Assembly: GCF_024171495.1 (NCBI RefSeq)
Contig: NZ_JALJZW010000002.1
Location: 124,001-188,000 of the forward strand
Reading direction: 5' to 3'
Source of the DNA: Deinococcus sp. HSC-46F16
GTDB lineage: Bacteria; Deinococcota; Deinococci; Deinococcales; Deinococcaceae
Length of the DNA: 64,000 bases
This document shows positions 24,528 through 35,676 of this stretch, piece by piece (positions within the stretch are counted from its first letter, which is position 1; each line of letters starts with the position of its first letter). The notes below the pieces were generated by a model. That model was given only the letters and a program-made list of their open reading frames with translations. It was not told the DNA's origin and ran no database searches. A program made the translations under genes and the position numbers.

Positions 24528-25358
24528 ATGCGCCCCCGCTTCCCCCTGCTGCCCCTCCTCGCGGCGCTCCTGTCCCTCTCGGTCACGGCGGAGGCCGTGC
24601 AGACGGCCGCGCCGCCCGTACTGAAGCCCAGTGTCACCGCCCGCTACCCGCATGACCGGGGGGCCTTTACCCAGGGCCTCCAGTACCTCGGCGGGGGCAC
24701 GCTGCTGGAAAGCACCGGGCAGGTGGGCGAGTCGGGGGTGCGGCGGGTGAGCCTGCGAACCGGCCAGGTGCTGCGGCAGGTGCCCACCCCTATCGCCAGC
24801 GCCTTCGGGGAGGGCGTGACGCTGCTGGGGGACGTGGCCTACCACATCACCTGGCAAACGGGCGTGGCCTTCGCCCTCGACGGCGAGACGCTGCGCGAGC
24901 AGGGCCGCTACCGCTACTCCGGCGAGGGCTGGGGGCTGACGCACGACGGCCGCTCGCTGATCATGAGTGACGGGTCCTCCAACCTGTTCTGGCGCGACCC
25001 GCGCACCTTCGCGGTGACGCGAACCCTGCGGGTGACCGACCGGGGACAGCCCGTGAAGAACCTCAACGAGCTGGAATACGTGCAGGGCCAGATCTACGCC
25101 AACGTGTGGCTCACCGACCGCATTGCCCGCATCGACCCGCGCACGGGCCGGGTGACCGCGTGGCTGGACGTGGGCGAGCTGCTGGAAGAGGCCAGCGACC
25201 GCGCCGACCGCACCGGGCGCCCCCTTACCTTCGACGACGTGCCCAACGGCATCGCCTACGTGCCCGAGCGCGGCACCCTGCTGCTGACGGGCAAGCGCTG
25301 GCCGGTGCTGTTCGAGGTCAAGGTGCCGGGCGTGACGGCGGTGGCGGCCAAGCGGTGA
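24528..25358 (+). CDS. Exported glutaminyl-peptide cyclotransferase (glutamine cyclotransferase type)
   Basis: A 276-residue exported protein. A signal peptide (LLPLLAALLSLSVTAEAV) is followed by the five-bladed propeller typical of plant/bacterial glutaminyl cyclases: YPHDRGAFTQGLQYL, GEGWGLTHDGRSLIMSDGS, LNELEYVQGQIYANVW, PNGIAYVPERGTLLLTGK. These enzymes turn N-terminal Gln into pyroglutamate on exported peptides. TAGCAT lies 6 bases before the ATG (leaderless). Its stop overlaps the GTG start of the kinase gene (GTGA). Confidence 0.9.
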   Translation: MRPRFPLLPLLAALLSLSVTAEAVQTAAPPVLKPSVTARYPHDRGAFTQGLQYLGGGTLLESTGQVGESGVRRVSLRTGQVLRQVPTPIASAFGEGVTLLGDVAYHITWQTGVAFALDGETLREQGRYRYSGEGWGLTHDGRSLIMSDGSSNLFWRDPRTFAVTRTLRVTDRGQPVKNLNELEYVQGQIYANVWLTDRIARIDPRTGRVTAWLDVGELLEEASDRADRTGRPLTFDDVPNGIAYVPERGTLLLTGKRWPVLFEVKVPGVTAVAAKR

Positions 25359-25882
25359 CCCGGCCCCCCCAGCTCATCGTCCTGCGCGGCAATTCGGGCA
25401 GCGGCAAGAGTTCGGTCGCCCGCGCCCTGCGGGAACGGTACGGGTACGGGATGGCCTGGGTGGAACAGGACGACCTGCGCCGCATCCTGCTGCGCGAACA
25501 CGACGTGCCGGGCGGCAAGAACATCGAGCTGATCGCCCTGAACGTCCGCTACGCGCTGGAACACGGCTATCACGTCGTTCTGGAAGGCATCCTGACAGCC
25601 CGGCATTACGGCCCGATGCTGGAGCGGCTGCACCGCGAGCACGGGGAAGCGAGCCACTTCTACCGCTTTGACCTCCCCTTCGAGGAGACGGTGCGGCGGC
25701 ATGCCACCCGGCCCCAGGCGCGGGAGTTCGGCGTGGACCTGATGCGCGGCTGGTATCAGGAACGCGACGGGCTGGCGTTCGTGGCCGAGCGGCTCATTCC
25801 CGCTGGCAGCACGCTGGAAGCGACCGCCGAACGGCTCTGGAACGAGACGGGCTTACAGCACGCTCAGGACGCGGTCGGCTGA
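25355..25882 (+). CDS. P-loop kinase-like protein (AAA_33 type)
   Basis: A 175-residue nucleotide-binding protein. The Walker A loop GNSGSGKSS is near residues 12-20. EQDDLRRILLREHD near 37-50 and a Walker B-like VVLEG near 74-78 follow the pattern of small-molecule kinases such as chloramphenicol phosphotransferase and zeta-like kinases. The substrate is unknown. It starts at GTG 25355 overlapping the upstream stop, so it is translationally coupled to the cyclotransferase. It overlaps convergent tmk by 19 bases. Confidence 0.85.
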   Translation: MTRPPQLIVLRGNSGSGKSSVARALRERYGYGMAWVEQDDLRRILLREHDVPGGKNIELIALNVRYALEHGYHVVLEGILTARHYGPMLERLHREHGEASHFYRFDLPFEETVRRHATRPQAREFGVDLMRGWYQERDGLAFVAERLIPAGSTLEATAERLWNETGLQHAQDAVG

Positions 25883-26505
25883 CGCCCCTGCGTGAGCTTC
25901 TCTCCCACCGCCCGCCAGATCGCTTCTGCCAACTCGGCCTCGTCCCGCGCGGCGTCGAGGATCAGAAAGCGCCCTGGCTCCTGTTGGGCGAGGTCGAGAA
26001 AGCCCTGCCGAACCCGCTGGTGAAACGCGAGGTCGGCCTGCTCCAGCCGGTCCGGCTGGCCGCGCTGCGCTGCCCGGCTGAGTCCCAGCGCCGGGTCGAG
26101 GTCCAGCAGCACGGTGAGGTCAGGGGTCAGGCCCCCGGTGACCTCCTCCGTGACAGCCCGCAACAGGCCCGAATCCAGTCCTCGCCCTGCCCCCTGGTAG
26201 GCGAGGCTGGAGTCGGCATAGCGGTCGCACAGCACGACCTCGCCCCGAGAGAGCGCCGGGCGCAGCACCTCGCGCACGAGCTGGGCGCGGCTGGCCGAGT
26301 ACAGCAGGAACTCGGGGAGGGGGTCCATGTCGAGCGCGGGGTCGAGCAGCACCTCGCGCACCCGCGTGCCGAGCCCGGTGCCCCCCGGTTCGCGGGTGAC
26401 CGTGTGGGCGACCCCCGCCGCCTCCAGCCGCGCCGCGAGCCGCCGGAGCTGCGTGCTCTTGCCCGCGCCCTCGGGACCCTCGAAGGTGAGAAAGAGGGGG
26501 GTCAT
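25864..26505 (-). CDS. tmk: Thymidylate kinase
   Basis: A 213-residue enzyme that phosphorylates dTMP to dTDP. The P-loop EGPEGAGKSTQ is near residues 8-18; the DR(Y) motif (LCDRYADSSLAYQG) near 93-106 and the lid region with a Gln-Pro-Asp-Arg stretch are normal. The ATG at 26505 is fixed by the family start (LFLTFEGPEG). The gap upstream is entirely the second copy of the hairpin repeat, with no clear ribosome binding site. Confidence 0.95.
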   Translation of the reverse strand: MTPLFLTFEGPEGAGKSTQLRRLAARLEAAGVAHTVTREPGGTGLGTRVREVLLDPALDMDPLPEFLLYSASRAQLVREVLRPALSRGEVVLCDRYADSSLAYQGAGRGLDSGLLRAVTEEVTGGLTPDLTVLLDLDPALGLSRAAQRGQPDRLEQADLAFHQRVRQGFLDLAQQEPGRFLILDAARDEAELAEAIWRAVGEKLTQGRQPTAS

Positions 26506-26619
26506 GGGGCACCTGGAATGTGGTCAAGAAGTCCACAAGTCGAGAAGTCGAGGAAGACCAGCGGGCCAGCGGCCCTCGACCACTCGACCCCCCGACCTCT
26601 CGACCCAGCGCTGGGCGCC
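26506..26619 (-). repeat. Hairpin-forming intergenic repeat, copy 2 (before tmk)
   Basis: Read on the minus strand this begins GGCGCCCAGCGC, continues with GTCGAG units, passes a CGAC-rich centre and ends CAGGTGCCCC directly before the tmk ATG. The order of blocks and the terminal 16 bases (through ATGACC) are the same as in copy 1 before opcA. The element fills the whole space between the Nif3-like gene and tmk. Confidence 0.7.
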
Positions 26620-26620
26620 G

Positions 26621-27409
26621 TCACAGTCCCGTCGGATGGTGCAGGAACTGCCACGCCAGCCCGAACTCGTCCTCCAGCCGGGCGGCGAGTGCCCGCACGC
26701 CGAAGACCTCGGTCTCGTAGTGTCCGGCGTAGACCACGTTCACGCCGTACTCGAAAGCGTCATGGAAGTGCTTGTGCTCGGGTTCACCCGTGAGCAGGGT
26801 GTCGAGGCCAGCGGCGGCGGCCTCCGCGACGGCGCCCGCCCCGCTCCCGCTGAGGATGCCGAGGCGGTGGACCTCGGGGTTGCCGCCGCCGTGGACGAGG
26901 CAGATTTCGCCCGTCAGCTTCTGCACCCGGTCGGCGAAGTCCTGCAACGACTGGGCGAAGGGCAGCTCGCCCGAGAGCCCGATCTTGTGCCCCTGCCAGT
27001 CCCCGAAGGGCCGCGTGTTCTGGAGGCTCAGGGCACGGGCCATCATCGCGTTGTTGCCGACATCGGGGTGGGCGTCAAGGGGGATATGCGCGGCGTAAAG
27101 GTTCAGGTCGGCCATCAGCGCCGTGCGGACGCGCTCGCGGTGCGGCCCGGTGAGGGGCAGCGGGCGGCCCCAGAATAGGCCGTGGTGGACGAGCAGGAGG
27201 TCGGCCCCGCTGTCGGCCGCCGCCTGAAGCGTCTTGACGCTGGTGTCCACGCTGGCCGCCACCCGGCGGATGGTCGGCGTGCCCCCGATCTGGAGGCCGT
27301 TGAGGCTGGGGTCGGGGTAGGCACCGATCTGGAGGTACTCGTTCAGCCAACGCACCAGCGCGTCCCGGTCGATCTCGCCGCGCTGGGTCTGGAGGGTCGC
27401 TTCGGTCAT
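26621..27409 (-). CDS. Nif3-like dinuclear metal centre protein (YqfO/GTP cyclohydrolase 1-like)
   Basis: A 262-residue protein of the Nif3 family, which has a two-metal site in a toroidal hexamer; its cellular role is not settled. The N-terminal metal motif reads VHHGLFW near residues 73-79, and the C-terminal one is GHYETE near 227-232. SLNGLQIGG near 34-42 is also typical. TACAAT lies 7 bases before the ATG at 27409, choosing it over an upstream ATG in the promoter. Confidence 0.92.
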   Translation of the reverse strand: MTEATLQTQRGEIDRDALVRWLNEYLQIGAYPDPSLNGLQIGGTPTIRRVAASVDTSVKTLQAAADSGADLLLVHHGLFWGRPLPLTGPHRERVRTALMADLNLYAAHIPLDAHPDVGNNAMMARALSLQNTRPFGDWQGHKIGLSGELPFAQSLQDFADRVQKLTGEICLVHGGGNPEVHRLGILSGSGAGAVAEAAAAGLDTLLTGEPEHKHFHDAFEYGVNVVYAGHYETEVFGVRALAARLEDEFGLAWQFLHHPTGL

Positions 27410-27572
27410 GGGGGGCATTGTAGGCGCGGGGCCTGATCGCGGTGCTCCGTTGCGTTGAAGGGACAAACAGCGTCCCCTCAACTCCTCTCCGGCCGCTCTC
27501 CATGACGGATGCCCGCTCCACTCGGGCCGGACCAGTCGAGGGCAAACCGATCCACTGGTCCGGCCACCGCTG

Positions 27573-27971
27573 TCAGGCCGGAACGTCCCGGACCACGCTT
27601 TCGTGCCTTCCCTCGACCACCTCCAGCCGGTTGCCGAAGGGGTCACGCAGGAAGACGCGCGGCACCCCGGCCTCGGTGTCGGCCCGGTACGTCACGCCGT
27701 GGGCGCCGCAGTGGGACTGAAAGGCGGCGAGGTCCGGGCAGCGCAGCGCCGGGTGCCCCTTCTCGCGCGGCACGAAGTCGGGCGTCACACCGACATGCAG
27801 TTGCCGCCCGTCGGGGAGAGCGAACCACGTGCCGCCCCGCGCCCGCAGCGCTTCCGGCTTGAGCAGTTCGGGAAGTCCCAGGAACGCACCGAAAAAGGCC
27901 CGCGCCGCTTCCTCGCACCCGGCGGGCGCTTCGATCTGCACGTGGTCGAGGCCGGAGATCAGGGAGGTCAT
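27573..27971 (-). CDS. VOC (glyoxalase/bleomycin-resistance fold) protein
   Basis: A 132-residue protein with one vicinal-oxygen-chelate module. It opens GLDHVQIEAPAGCEEAARAFF and ends VFLRDPFGNRLEVVEG, the two signature edges of the fold. A histidine (LDHV), another (QLHVGV) and a glutamate (RLEVVE) could bind metal. The substrate is not predictable. TACCCT lies 6 bases before the ATG at 27971 (leaderless). Confidence 0.88.
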   Translation of the reverse strand: MTSLISGLDHVQIEAPAGCEEAARAFFGAFLGLPELLKPEALRARGGTWFALPDGRQLHVGVTPDFVPREKGHPALRCPDLAAFQSHCGAHGVTYRADTEAGVPRVFLRDPFGNRLEVVEGRHESVVRDVPA

Positions 27972-28148
27972 GGCCCGAGGGTAAGACCCAGAGCGGCCGA
28001 GCACATGTCTCTACTCTGGGAACAACGACTTCCCCCCGGTCGGGGGTGCCGAGGTGGATGGCGTTCCTGCCGTCCGGTCGAGTCTGCCTGGGCCAGCCTG
28101 CCCGCAGGGTCCCTTCACGGTCAGGCCGTCGCCCGGCAGGCCGACTCC

Positions 28149-28301
28149 TACGGATTCCGGTCCAGCAGTGACACACCCTGTTCACCCCGAGTGGACTGGC
28201 AAAGCTGCGGAGCAAAGCGAGCAGGAACACAACGGTGACCGGGAAAGGAGTTCCCCGGTCGGCGCTCTCCCGGTTCGAGAACGGGTTGGACGGAAACCGT
28301 A
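28149..28301. repeat. Dispersed element with inverted ends, copy A
   Basis: A 153-base segment bounded by inverted repeats: left TACGGATTCCGGTCCA, and right TTGGACGGAAACCGTA, whose complement is TACGGTTTCCGTCCAA. Its interior includes GGACTGGCAAAGCTGC (28193-28208), found inverted in copy C. No coding capacity is evident, so it looks like a MITE-like or small noncoding repeat. Confidence 0.65.
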
Positions 28302-28454
28302 TCAGCCGTACGCCCATCCGCGTCGCCGAAGCCCCCGCCGCGCTGGGAACTGAAGGCCGCGTGTTCAGGCAGGCCGCTTGAAATAGTGCAGGGTGCCTCA
28401 GGTCCCGCTGTAGGTCCAGCCCTGCGCCTCCAACTCCTTGCGGACGCGCCCGGC

Positions 28455-28598
28455 CAGCACTCCGGCCCAGCAGCCACAGAACCAGCAGCTCCACAAACTG
28501 TCCCCCCGAGCGAACTGAGAAGGAGCAAAACGGTGGCCGGAAAAGGAGTCCTTCCATCGGGGGCGCCTATGGGAGGACGAATTGGACGCAAACCGTGT
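28455..28598. repeat. Dispersed element with inverted ends, copy B
   Basis: Same orientation as copy A, about 305 bases further on. Shared blocks in order: CTCCGGCCCAGCAG (left), CCCCGAGCG, GGAGCAAAACGGTGGCCGG, AAAGGAGT and the right end ATTGGACGCAAACCGTG. It is degenerate compared with copy A. Confidence 0.6.
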
Positions 28599-28653
28599 GG
28601 GGCCCTAGCCTCCTCAAGTCTCCTCACCTCGCCAAGCCACTCCCCGTAGAAAC

Positions 28654-28690
28654 GTGAGGGACCCGTGCTACACGCGCACGGGTCCCTCAC
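28654..28690 (-). terminator. Strong hairpin downstream of tRNA-Met(CAT)
   Basis: A 15-base-pair perfect stem (GTGAGGGACCCGTGC / GCACGGGTCCCTCAC) with a seven-base loop follows the tRNA on the minus strand, 10 bases past the CCA. Only short T-rich sequence follows. Confidence 0.75.
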
Positions 28691-28700
28691 GGGTGCCTCT

Positions 28701-28777
<77 letters not shown>

Positions 28778-28809
28778 TTGAAAAGTGCCCCGCGCAGTGG
28801 CGGGGCCTT

Positions 28810-28900
<91 letters not shown>

Positions 28901-28901
28901 A

Positions 28902-29597
<696 letters not shown>

Positions 29598-29949
29598 CTG
29601 GGTTCAGCATACGGGAAGCCCGGCGCGGAGCGAGCCCCGCCGGGCGCGTGCCGCCGCCGGACCCGCGCGGGCCAGCTTCAGGAAGCCTCAAGGGTCAGGC
29701 AACCACGGACAGGACCGCTGGCGGAAACTTCGGACGGGGTGGGAGGCCGAAGCCCACTTCGCCCCGCTCTTTCCAACCAGTCTGCCCCCCCAGATGGATT
29801 GCGGATTACCCGTTGCGGCCCCTCCGCTCTGCTGCGCAGCTTTGCCAGTCCCGCCGGTCGCGGCTCACCGTGACTCCATCCCTGCCGATCCGGAATCCTT
29901 CTCATCTCATCCGCTGGCCCTGCGACGCGCGGCCGAAACGAGGCTTTCC
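29598..29949. other. Divergent promoter region with one dispersed repeat copy
   Basis: About 350 bases between the TrmB-type regulator and the ABC binding protein gene hold the TrmB promoter and copy C of the dispersed element (29794-29898). I see no gene and no clear operator. Confidence 0.5.
29794..29898. repeat. Dispersed element with inverted ends, copy C
   Basis: About 105 bases in the opposite orientation to copies A and B. It begins ATGGATTGCGGATTACC, contains GCAGCTTTGCCAGTCC (29836-29851), identical over 16 bases to the inverted interior of copy A, and ends GATCCGGAATCC, like the complement of the copy A left end. It lies just before an ABC transporter gene. Confidence 0.6.
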
Positions 29950-30771
29950 ATGCGTACCCTGCTCCTGCTGACCACCCTAGGGCTGCTCCTGACCGCCTGC
30001 AAGACGGATCAGGCGGCCACGACCTCGGCCGACACTTCGGCGCAGGAGGGTGCCACTGCGGGCGCCGCCGCCCCGCCCACCCGGCAAGAAGGGGTCTTGC
30101 AGGTCGCCATGGAAGGCACCTACCCGCCCTTTACTTTCCGTGACGAGGCTGGGGAACTCACGGGCTTCGATGTGGACATCGCGCGGGCGCTGGCGGGGGA
30201 ACTGGGGCTGCGGCCCGAGTTCGTGCTGACCGAGTGGAGCGGCATTCTGGGGGGCCTGCAGGCCGACAAGTACGACGTGATTCTCAACCAGGTGGGCATC
30301 ACGCCCGAGCGGCAGGAGAGCATCGGGTTCAGCGAGCCGTATGCCTACAGCCAGCCGCAGATGATCGTGGCGGAGGACAGCGACTTCGACCCACAGAGCC
30401 TGGAAGACCTGCGGGGGCGGCGCGTCGGCGTGGGCCTGGGCAGCAACTTCGAGCAGCAACTGCGGGCCGTGGAGGGCATCGAGGTGGTGACCTATCCCGG
30501 TGCGCCCGAGTACCTTGCGGACCTCGCCGCCGGGCGCATTGACGCGGCCTACAACGACCGCCTGCTGGTGGGCTACCTGATCACCCGCGACAACCTCCCT
30601 GTGCGGGGTGCAGGCGTGGTGGGCGACCCCGAACCCGTGGGGGTGGCCTTCAAGAAGACCAACACCGAGCTGGGCGAGGCGGTCAACCGGGCGCTGGAGG
30701 CCATTCAGGCGAACGGCACCTACAGCGAGATCAGCGAGCGGTGGTTCGGAGAGGACGTGAGCCAGCCCTGA
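29950..30771 (+). CDS. Amino-acid ABC transporter substrate-binding lipoprotein
   Basis: A 273-residue lipoprotein of the SBP_bac_3 family (polar amino acids, including the cystine and glutamine binders). The signal peptide ends in the lipobox LTAC, with lipidation at C17 by the lgt product. An Ala/Thr-rich spacer of about 35 residues precedes the binding domain, which shows YPPFTFRDEAGELTGFDVDIARAL, the typical ligand-binding opening, and ends SERWFG. The ATG at 29950 gives a correct signal sequence. The permease gene follows 37 bases later. Confidence 0.93.
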   Translation: MRTLLLLTTLGLLLTACKTDQAATTSADTSAQEGATAGAAAPPTRQEGVLQVAMEGTYPPFTFRDEAGELTGFDVDIARALAGELGLRPEFVLTEWSGILGGLQADKYDVILNQVGITPERQESIGFSEPYAYSQPQMIVAEDSDFDPQSLEDLRGRRVGVGLGSNFEQQLRAVEGIEVVTYPGAPEYLADLAAGRIDAAYNDRLLVGYLITRDNLPVRGAGVVGDPEPVGVAFKKTNTELGEAVNRALEAIQANGTYSEISERWFGEDVSQP

Positions 30772-30808
30772 GGGGGACGACCCGCCCACCCGCCGGGGGC
30801 GAGGCCCC

Positions 30809-31477
30809 ATGACCGAGACCCTGGCGAGGATCGCGCAGAGTGCCTGGGAAGCCCTGCCCACGTTGCTGGCGGCGGCTCCCATCACCCTGGGCTACGCCCT
30901 GGCCGCCATGCTGTTGGGGTTGCCGCTGGCCCTGCTGGTCGCCCTGACACGCATCGCGGGTCCGGCCCCCCTGCGGACCCTGGCGGGCCTGTACGTGTCG
31001 TTCATGCGCGGCACGCCCCTGCTGGTGCAGATTTTCATGCTGTACTACGGCCTTCCGGCGTTCGGGGTGCAGGTCAGCCCGCTGGTGGGCGGGGTGCTGG
31101 CCCTGACCCTGAATGCCGCTGCCTACCTCTCGGAAACCATGCGGGCCGCGATTCTCAGCGTGCCGCGCGGCCAGTGGGAGGCCGCCGCCAGCCTGGGCCT
31201 GAGTCGGCGGCAGACCCTGCGGCTGATCGTGCTGCCGCAGGCCGCGCGGGTGGCGCTGCCCAGCCTGGGCAACACGCTGATCGGCCTGGTCAAGGACACC
31301 TCGCTGGTGTCGGTGATCACGGTGGTCGAGCTGCTGCGCGGCGCCCAGTTGGTGATCGCGCGGACCTTCGAGCCGTTCGGTCCTTACCTCGCCGCCGCCC
31401 TGATCTACTGGCTGATCAGCAGCCTGCTGGCGCTGGCCCAGCGGCGGCTGGAGGCCCGACTGGCCCGCCAGGGGTAG
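30809..31477 (+). CDS. Amino-acid ABC transporter permease
   Basis: A 222-residue permease of the HisM/TcyB family with five or so hydrophobic segments. N-terminal TLLAAAPITLGYALAAMLLG and YVSFMRGTPLLVQIFMLYYG are typical. The ATPase-docking EAA loop is seen as QWEAAASLGLSRRQTLRLIVLPQA. It pairs with the upstream binding protein. No ATPase gene follows; the next gene is a convergent DUF2339 protein, so the ATPase must be encoded elsewhere. Confidence 0.94.
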   Translation: MTETLARIAQSAWEALPTLLAAAPITLGYALAAMLLGLPLALLVALTRIAGPAPLRTLAGLYVSFMRGTPLLVQIFMLYYGLPAFGVQVSPLVGGVLALTLNAAAYLSETMRAAILSVPRGQWEAAASLGLSRRQTLRLIVLPQAARVALPSLGNTLIGLVKDTSLVSVITVVELLRGAQLVIARTFEPFGPYLAAALIYWLISSLLALAQRRLEARLARQG

Positions 31478-31487
31478 CGGGCGGGTT

Positions 31488-33971
31488 TCAGTCGGCCCCG
31501 TCGGGCACCGCCTCCTCATCCGGGCGGGGGGCGAGTTGCCCGATGCCCAGCAGCAGCAGCCCGATCACGACCGTGGCTGCGCCCCGCAGCAGCCCGCCGA
31601 GGTCACTGACGTCCAGCAAGACCAGCTTCAGTGCCCCCACCCCGAATGCCGCCAGCCCCACCCACCACCGCAGGGGACGGCGCAGCCCCCGCGCCTGCAC
31701 CAGCAGCGCCACCGCTCCGGCCAGCAGCGCGGCGGTGGAGGCCAGCGTGAGAGACCCCTGACCTCCCAGCAGGTACTCGGCGGTGCGGCCCGCGAGCGCG
31801 AGCAGCCCCAGGGTCAGCGCCGGCAGGACCACGTCCCGCACGGGCGGGGGGCTCAGGAGGCGCCCCACCCGCGCCCGGTCGCCGCGCGGGTCTGGCCCGC
31901 GCACCAGCCACCGCCAGCCCCCAGGGGTGCCCAGCAGGGCCAGAGCCGCGCCCGTCCCGGCGGCCCCCAGCAGACGCCACCCCTCCACGCGGGTCGCCGC
32001 CGGACCCTCCAGCATCGCCCCCGCGCTGGCGAGCAGCGCCACCCCCAGCACCGGCCACGCCCGCCAAAAGCGCCGGGTCTCGCCCGGCAGCGCCGCGACC
32101 CCCACCGCGAGCAGCGCGAGGAGGGGAGCGGCGCGTTCCCCCGCCCCGTCCAGCTCCGGCCCGGTCAGGAGGCCCAGGGCGGCGGCCCCCACGGCCACCC
32201 CCTCCAGCCCCTGCCGCACCCGGACGGGGAGCAGCGGCCGGTGCAGCCTGGCGAGGGCGTACAGCAGCCCCCCCGCGAGCAGACTGTGCCCCGCGAACAC
32301 CGCGCCGCTCCCCGCGGAGGCCGCGCCCAGCAGAATCAGGACCGACCCGCCCGCCACGGCCCCCCACACCAGCGTGCCCGCGAGCCGCCCCCACCCGGAG
32401 CGGGAACGCGCCGAATGGTGTAGGGCCAGGGTCCCCGCCGAGAGCAGGGCGACGGTCCCGGCCGCCGCAAGGAAGCGCGTTCCCGCGCCGAGGTTCCCCA
32501 GCAGTCCCCCCGGCACAGACAGCCCGTGCATCAGCGTCACCGAGGCCAGGCCCGCGACCACGGCCCCCGCCCGCCCCCCCAGCACGAGGCCCCCGCCCAG
32601 CGCCAGGGCCGCCACGACGGGCGACGACGGCCAGGGATTAACCAAGTGGTCGGCCAGGACCAGGCCCAGCCCGGTGGCCCCCACCCCGCGCCACACCGGG
32701 GAGCGCAGCCCCGCCCCCAGCAGCGCCACCCCCGACGCCAGCCCCAGCAGCCGAGTGGAGGTCCGCCAGCCGTCCAGCCCGAAGGCCAGCGCCCCGCCCA
32801 GCGTGCCCACGCCGACGCCCAGCACCGCGTCCCGCAGCGCGGCGGCGCCCGGTCCCCGGCGGTGCAGCCCCAGCGCCAGCCCCCCGCAGATGGCCCCGAG
32901 CCCCAGCAGCGCGGCGACCACGGGGGGCCGCGCCGCCCCCGCCCCGCCGTTCAGGGCGCTCAGCAGCGGCGCCGCACCTGCCAGCCCCGCGAGCAAGACC
33001 CCGGCGGCGCCCAGGGTGACGCGAGCCGGGAGCCACGTGGGGACCGAGGAGGCCGGACCCTCCTCCTCTGCCCGCACCTCCTCGGTCCGCAGAGCGACCG
33101 CCAGCGCAGCGCACACCGCGCCCAGCAGCAGCCCGCCCCACAGCAGCGGGTGCCCTGCTTGCCCATGAAGCTGGGTGGTGACGACCAGGCCCAGCAGGCC
33201 CACCGCGGGGAGGAGGGCCAGCACGCCGCTTCCCGCTGGCCGCAGCCGCCGCTCCGCGAGGGCCGTCGCCCCCGCGATGCCCAGCCCGGCCAGCCCCGCA
33301 AAGGTCGGTTCCCCCAGATTGTCGGCCAGCAACCAGGTCGCCACGCCCGCGCCCGCCAGCGCCGTGGCCGTGCCCAGCAGCCGCCCCCGCGCGGCCCCGT
33401 GGACGGCCACCGCCAGGCTCAGGGCCAGAATCGCGGCCAGGACGGTGCCCGCCGAGGCCACCCCCGCTCCCACCAGCGCCCCCAGGCACAGGGCGAGCAG
33501 CCCATACCCCAGCCCCCGCATCGCCTCCCCGATGACCGGCGCGGCCCGCCCCGCCGCCGCGTACAGCGCCACGGCCAGCGCGGCGGCCAGTCCCAACAGC
33601 ACCTCGCGGGTCAGGACGCCGCTGCGGGCCAGCGCCGCGAGGAACCACGCGGCTCCCACCAGCGTGACCCCGGCCCCCAGCACCGCGAACACCGTGCGAG
33701 ACGGGATGGGAGTGGTGCGGGCCGGGTAGAGCGCTTCTCCTGCACCCGGATCTTCCGGCCAAACGGGGGGCGGGGCGGCGGCCGGAGGGGGGACGGGCTC
33801 CGGGTCCGTGGTGACCGCCGGGGCTGGCGGGGGGACGGGCACCCGCGCCCTGACCTGCGCCTCCAGCGCCTCTAAGCGGGCACGCAGCCCCCGCACCTCC
33901 CGGCCCAGGGCCGACAGGCGGACCAGCACGGCGAGGCCCAGCAACAGCAGCGCGAGCAGCAGCAGGGACAT
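31488..33971 (-). CDS. Large polytopic DUF2339 membrane protein
   Basis: An 827-residue protein that is almost entirely membrane: more than twenty hydrophobic helices rich in Ala, Gly and Leu. It starts with one helix (LLLLALLLLGLAVLV), a short coiled coil (REVRGLRARLEALEAQVRAR) and a Pro-rich linker with the segment GEALYPARTTPIPSRTVFAVLGAGVTLVGAAWF opening the repeated membrane region, as in DUF2339 proteins. The function is unknown; transport or cell-envelope roles have been proposed only by structure. TACGCT lies 6 bases before the ATG at 33971. Confidence 0.88.
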   Translation of the reverse strand: MSLLLLALLLLGLAVLVRLSALGREVRGLRARLEALEAQVRARVPVPPPAPAVTTDPEPVPPPAAAPPPVWPEDPGAGEALYPARTTPIPSRTVFAVLGAGVTLVGAAWFLAALARSGVLTREVLLGLAAALAVALYAAAGRAAPVIGEAMRGLGYGLLALCLGALVGAGVASAGTVLAAILALSLAVAVHGAARGRLLGTATALAGAGVATWLLADNLGEPTFAGLAGLGIAGATALAERRLRPAGSGVLALLPAVGLLGLVVTTQLHGQAGHPLLWGGLLLGAVCAALAVALRTEEVRAEEEGPASSVPTWLPARVTLGAAGVLLAGLAGAAPLLSALNGGAGAARPPVVAALLGLGAICGGLALGLHRRGPGAAALRDAVLGVGVGTLGGALAFGLDGWRTSTRLLGLASGVALLGAGLRSPVWRGVGATGLGLVLADHLVNPWPSSPVVAALALGGGLVLGGRAGAVVAGLASVTLMHGLSVPGGLLGNLGAGTRFLAAAGTVALLSAGTLALHHSARSRSGWGRLAGTLVWGAVAGGSVLILLGAASAGSGAVFAGHSLLAGGLLYALARLHRPLLPVRVRQGLEGVAVGAAALGLLTGPELDGAGERAAPLLALLAVGVAALPGETRRFWRAWPVLGVALLASAGAMLEGPAATRVEGWRLLGAAGTGAALALLGTPGGWRWLVRGPDPRGDRARVGRLLSPPPVRDVVLPALTLGLLALAGRTAEYLLGGQGSLTLASTAALLAGAVALLVQARGLRRPLRWWVGLAAFGVGALKLVLLDVSDLGGLLRGAATVVIGLLLLGIGQLAPRPDEEAVPDGAD

Positions 33972-34039
33972 GGAGGCAGCGTACCCGGCGGCGGGGGGCG
34001 TGGGCCGCCGGGATGCGGCGACTCCTCCGTGGTCAACGA

Positions 34040-34064
34040 AAAAACCCCGGCTGAGCCGAGGTTT
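34040..34064 (-). terminator. Terminator of the tRNA-CAT/tRNA-Val transcript
   Basis: On the minus strand AAACCTCGGCT / AGCCGGGGTTT with a two-base loop is followed by T residues, 6 bases past the CCA of tRNA-Val. Confidence 0.8.
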
Positions 34065-34069
34065 CTGTC

Positions 34070-34144
<75 letters not shown>

Positions 34145-34155
34145 GAACAAGCTTG

Positions 34156-34231
<76 letters not shown>

Positions 34232-34317
34232 TTGGGCCAGCGAGCGAGAGGAAGTGTACCGGGGGGGGCCGCCGCTTGTCAAACCTGGGGGCAGGCCGGG
34301 GTGGTAGCGTGCGGGTC

Positions 34318-35659
<1,342 letters not shown>

Positions 35660-35676
<17 letters not shown>

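Larger units (their letters stand above)
27972..28700. other. Long gene-poor region with two dispersed-repeat copies
   Basis: About 730 bases hold no convincing gene; open frames here lack starts, conserved motifs and normal codon use. It contains two related direct copies of a 140-155-base element (28149-28301 and 28455-28598) and a terminator hairpin at 28654-28690. I see nothing else in the remaining stretches (27985-28148, 28302-28454). Confidence 0.6.

Noticed and set aside
27643..28557. Minus-strand frames in the region before the VOC gene
   Set aside because: They run through the dispersed repeat copies, have no start signal, no conserved motif and atypical codon use.
28141..28700. 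Possible CRISPR array because of repeated blocks
   Set aside because: The repeats are two degenerate 140-155-base copies, not short identical repeats with regular spacers, and no cas gene is present.
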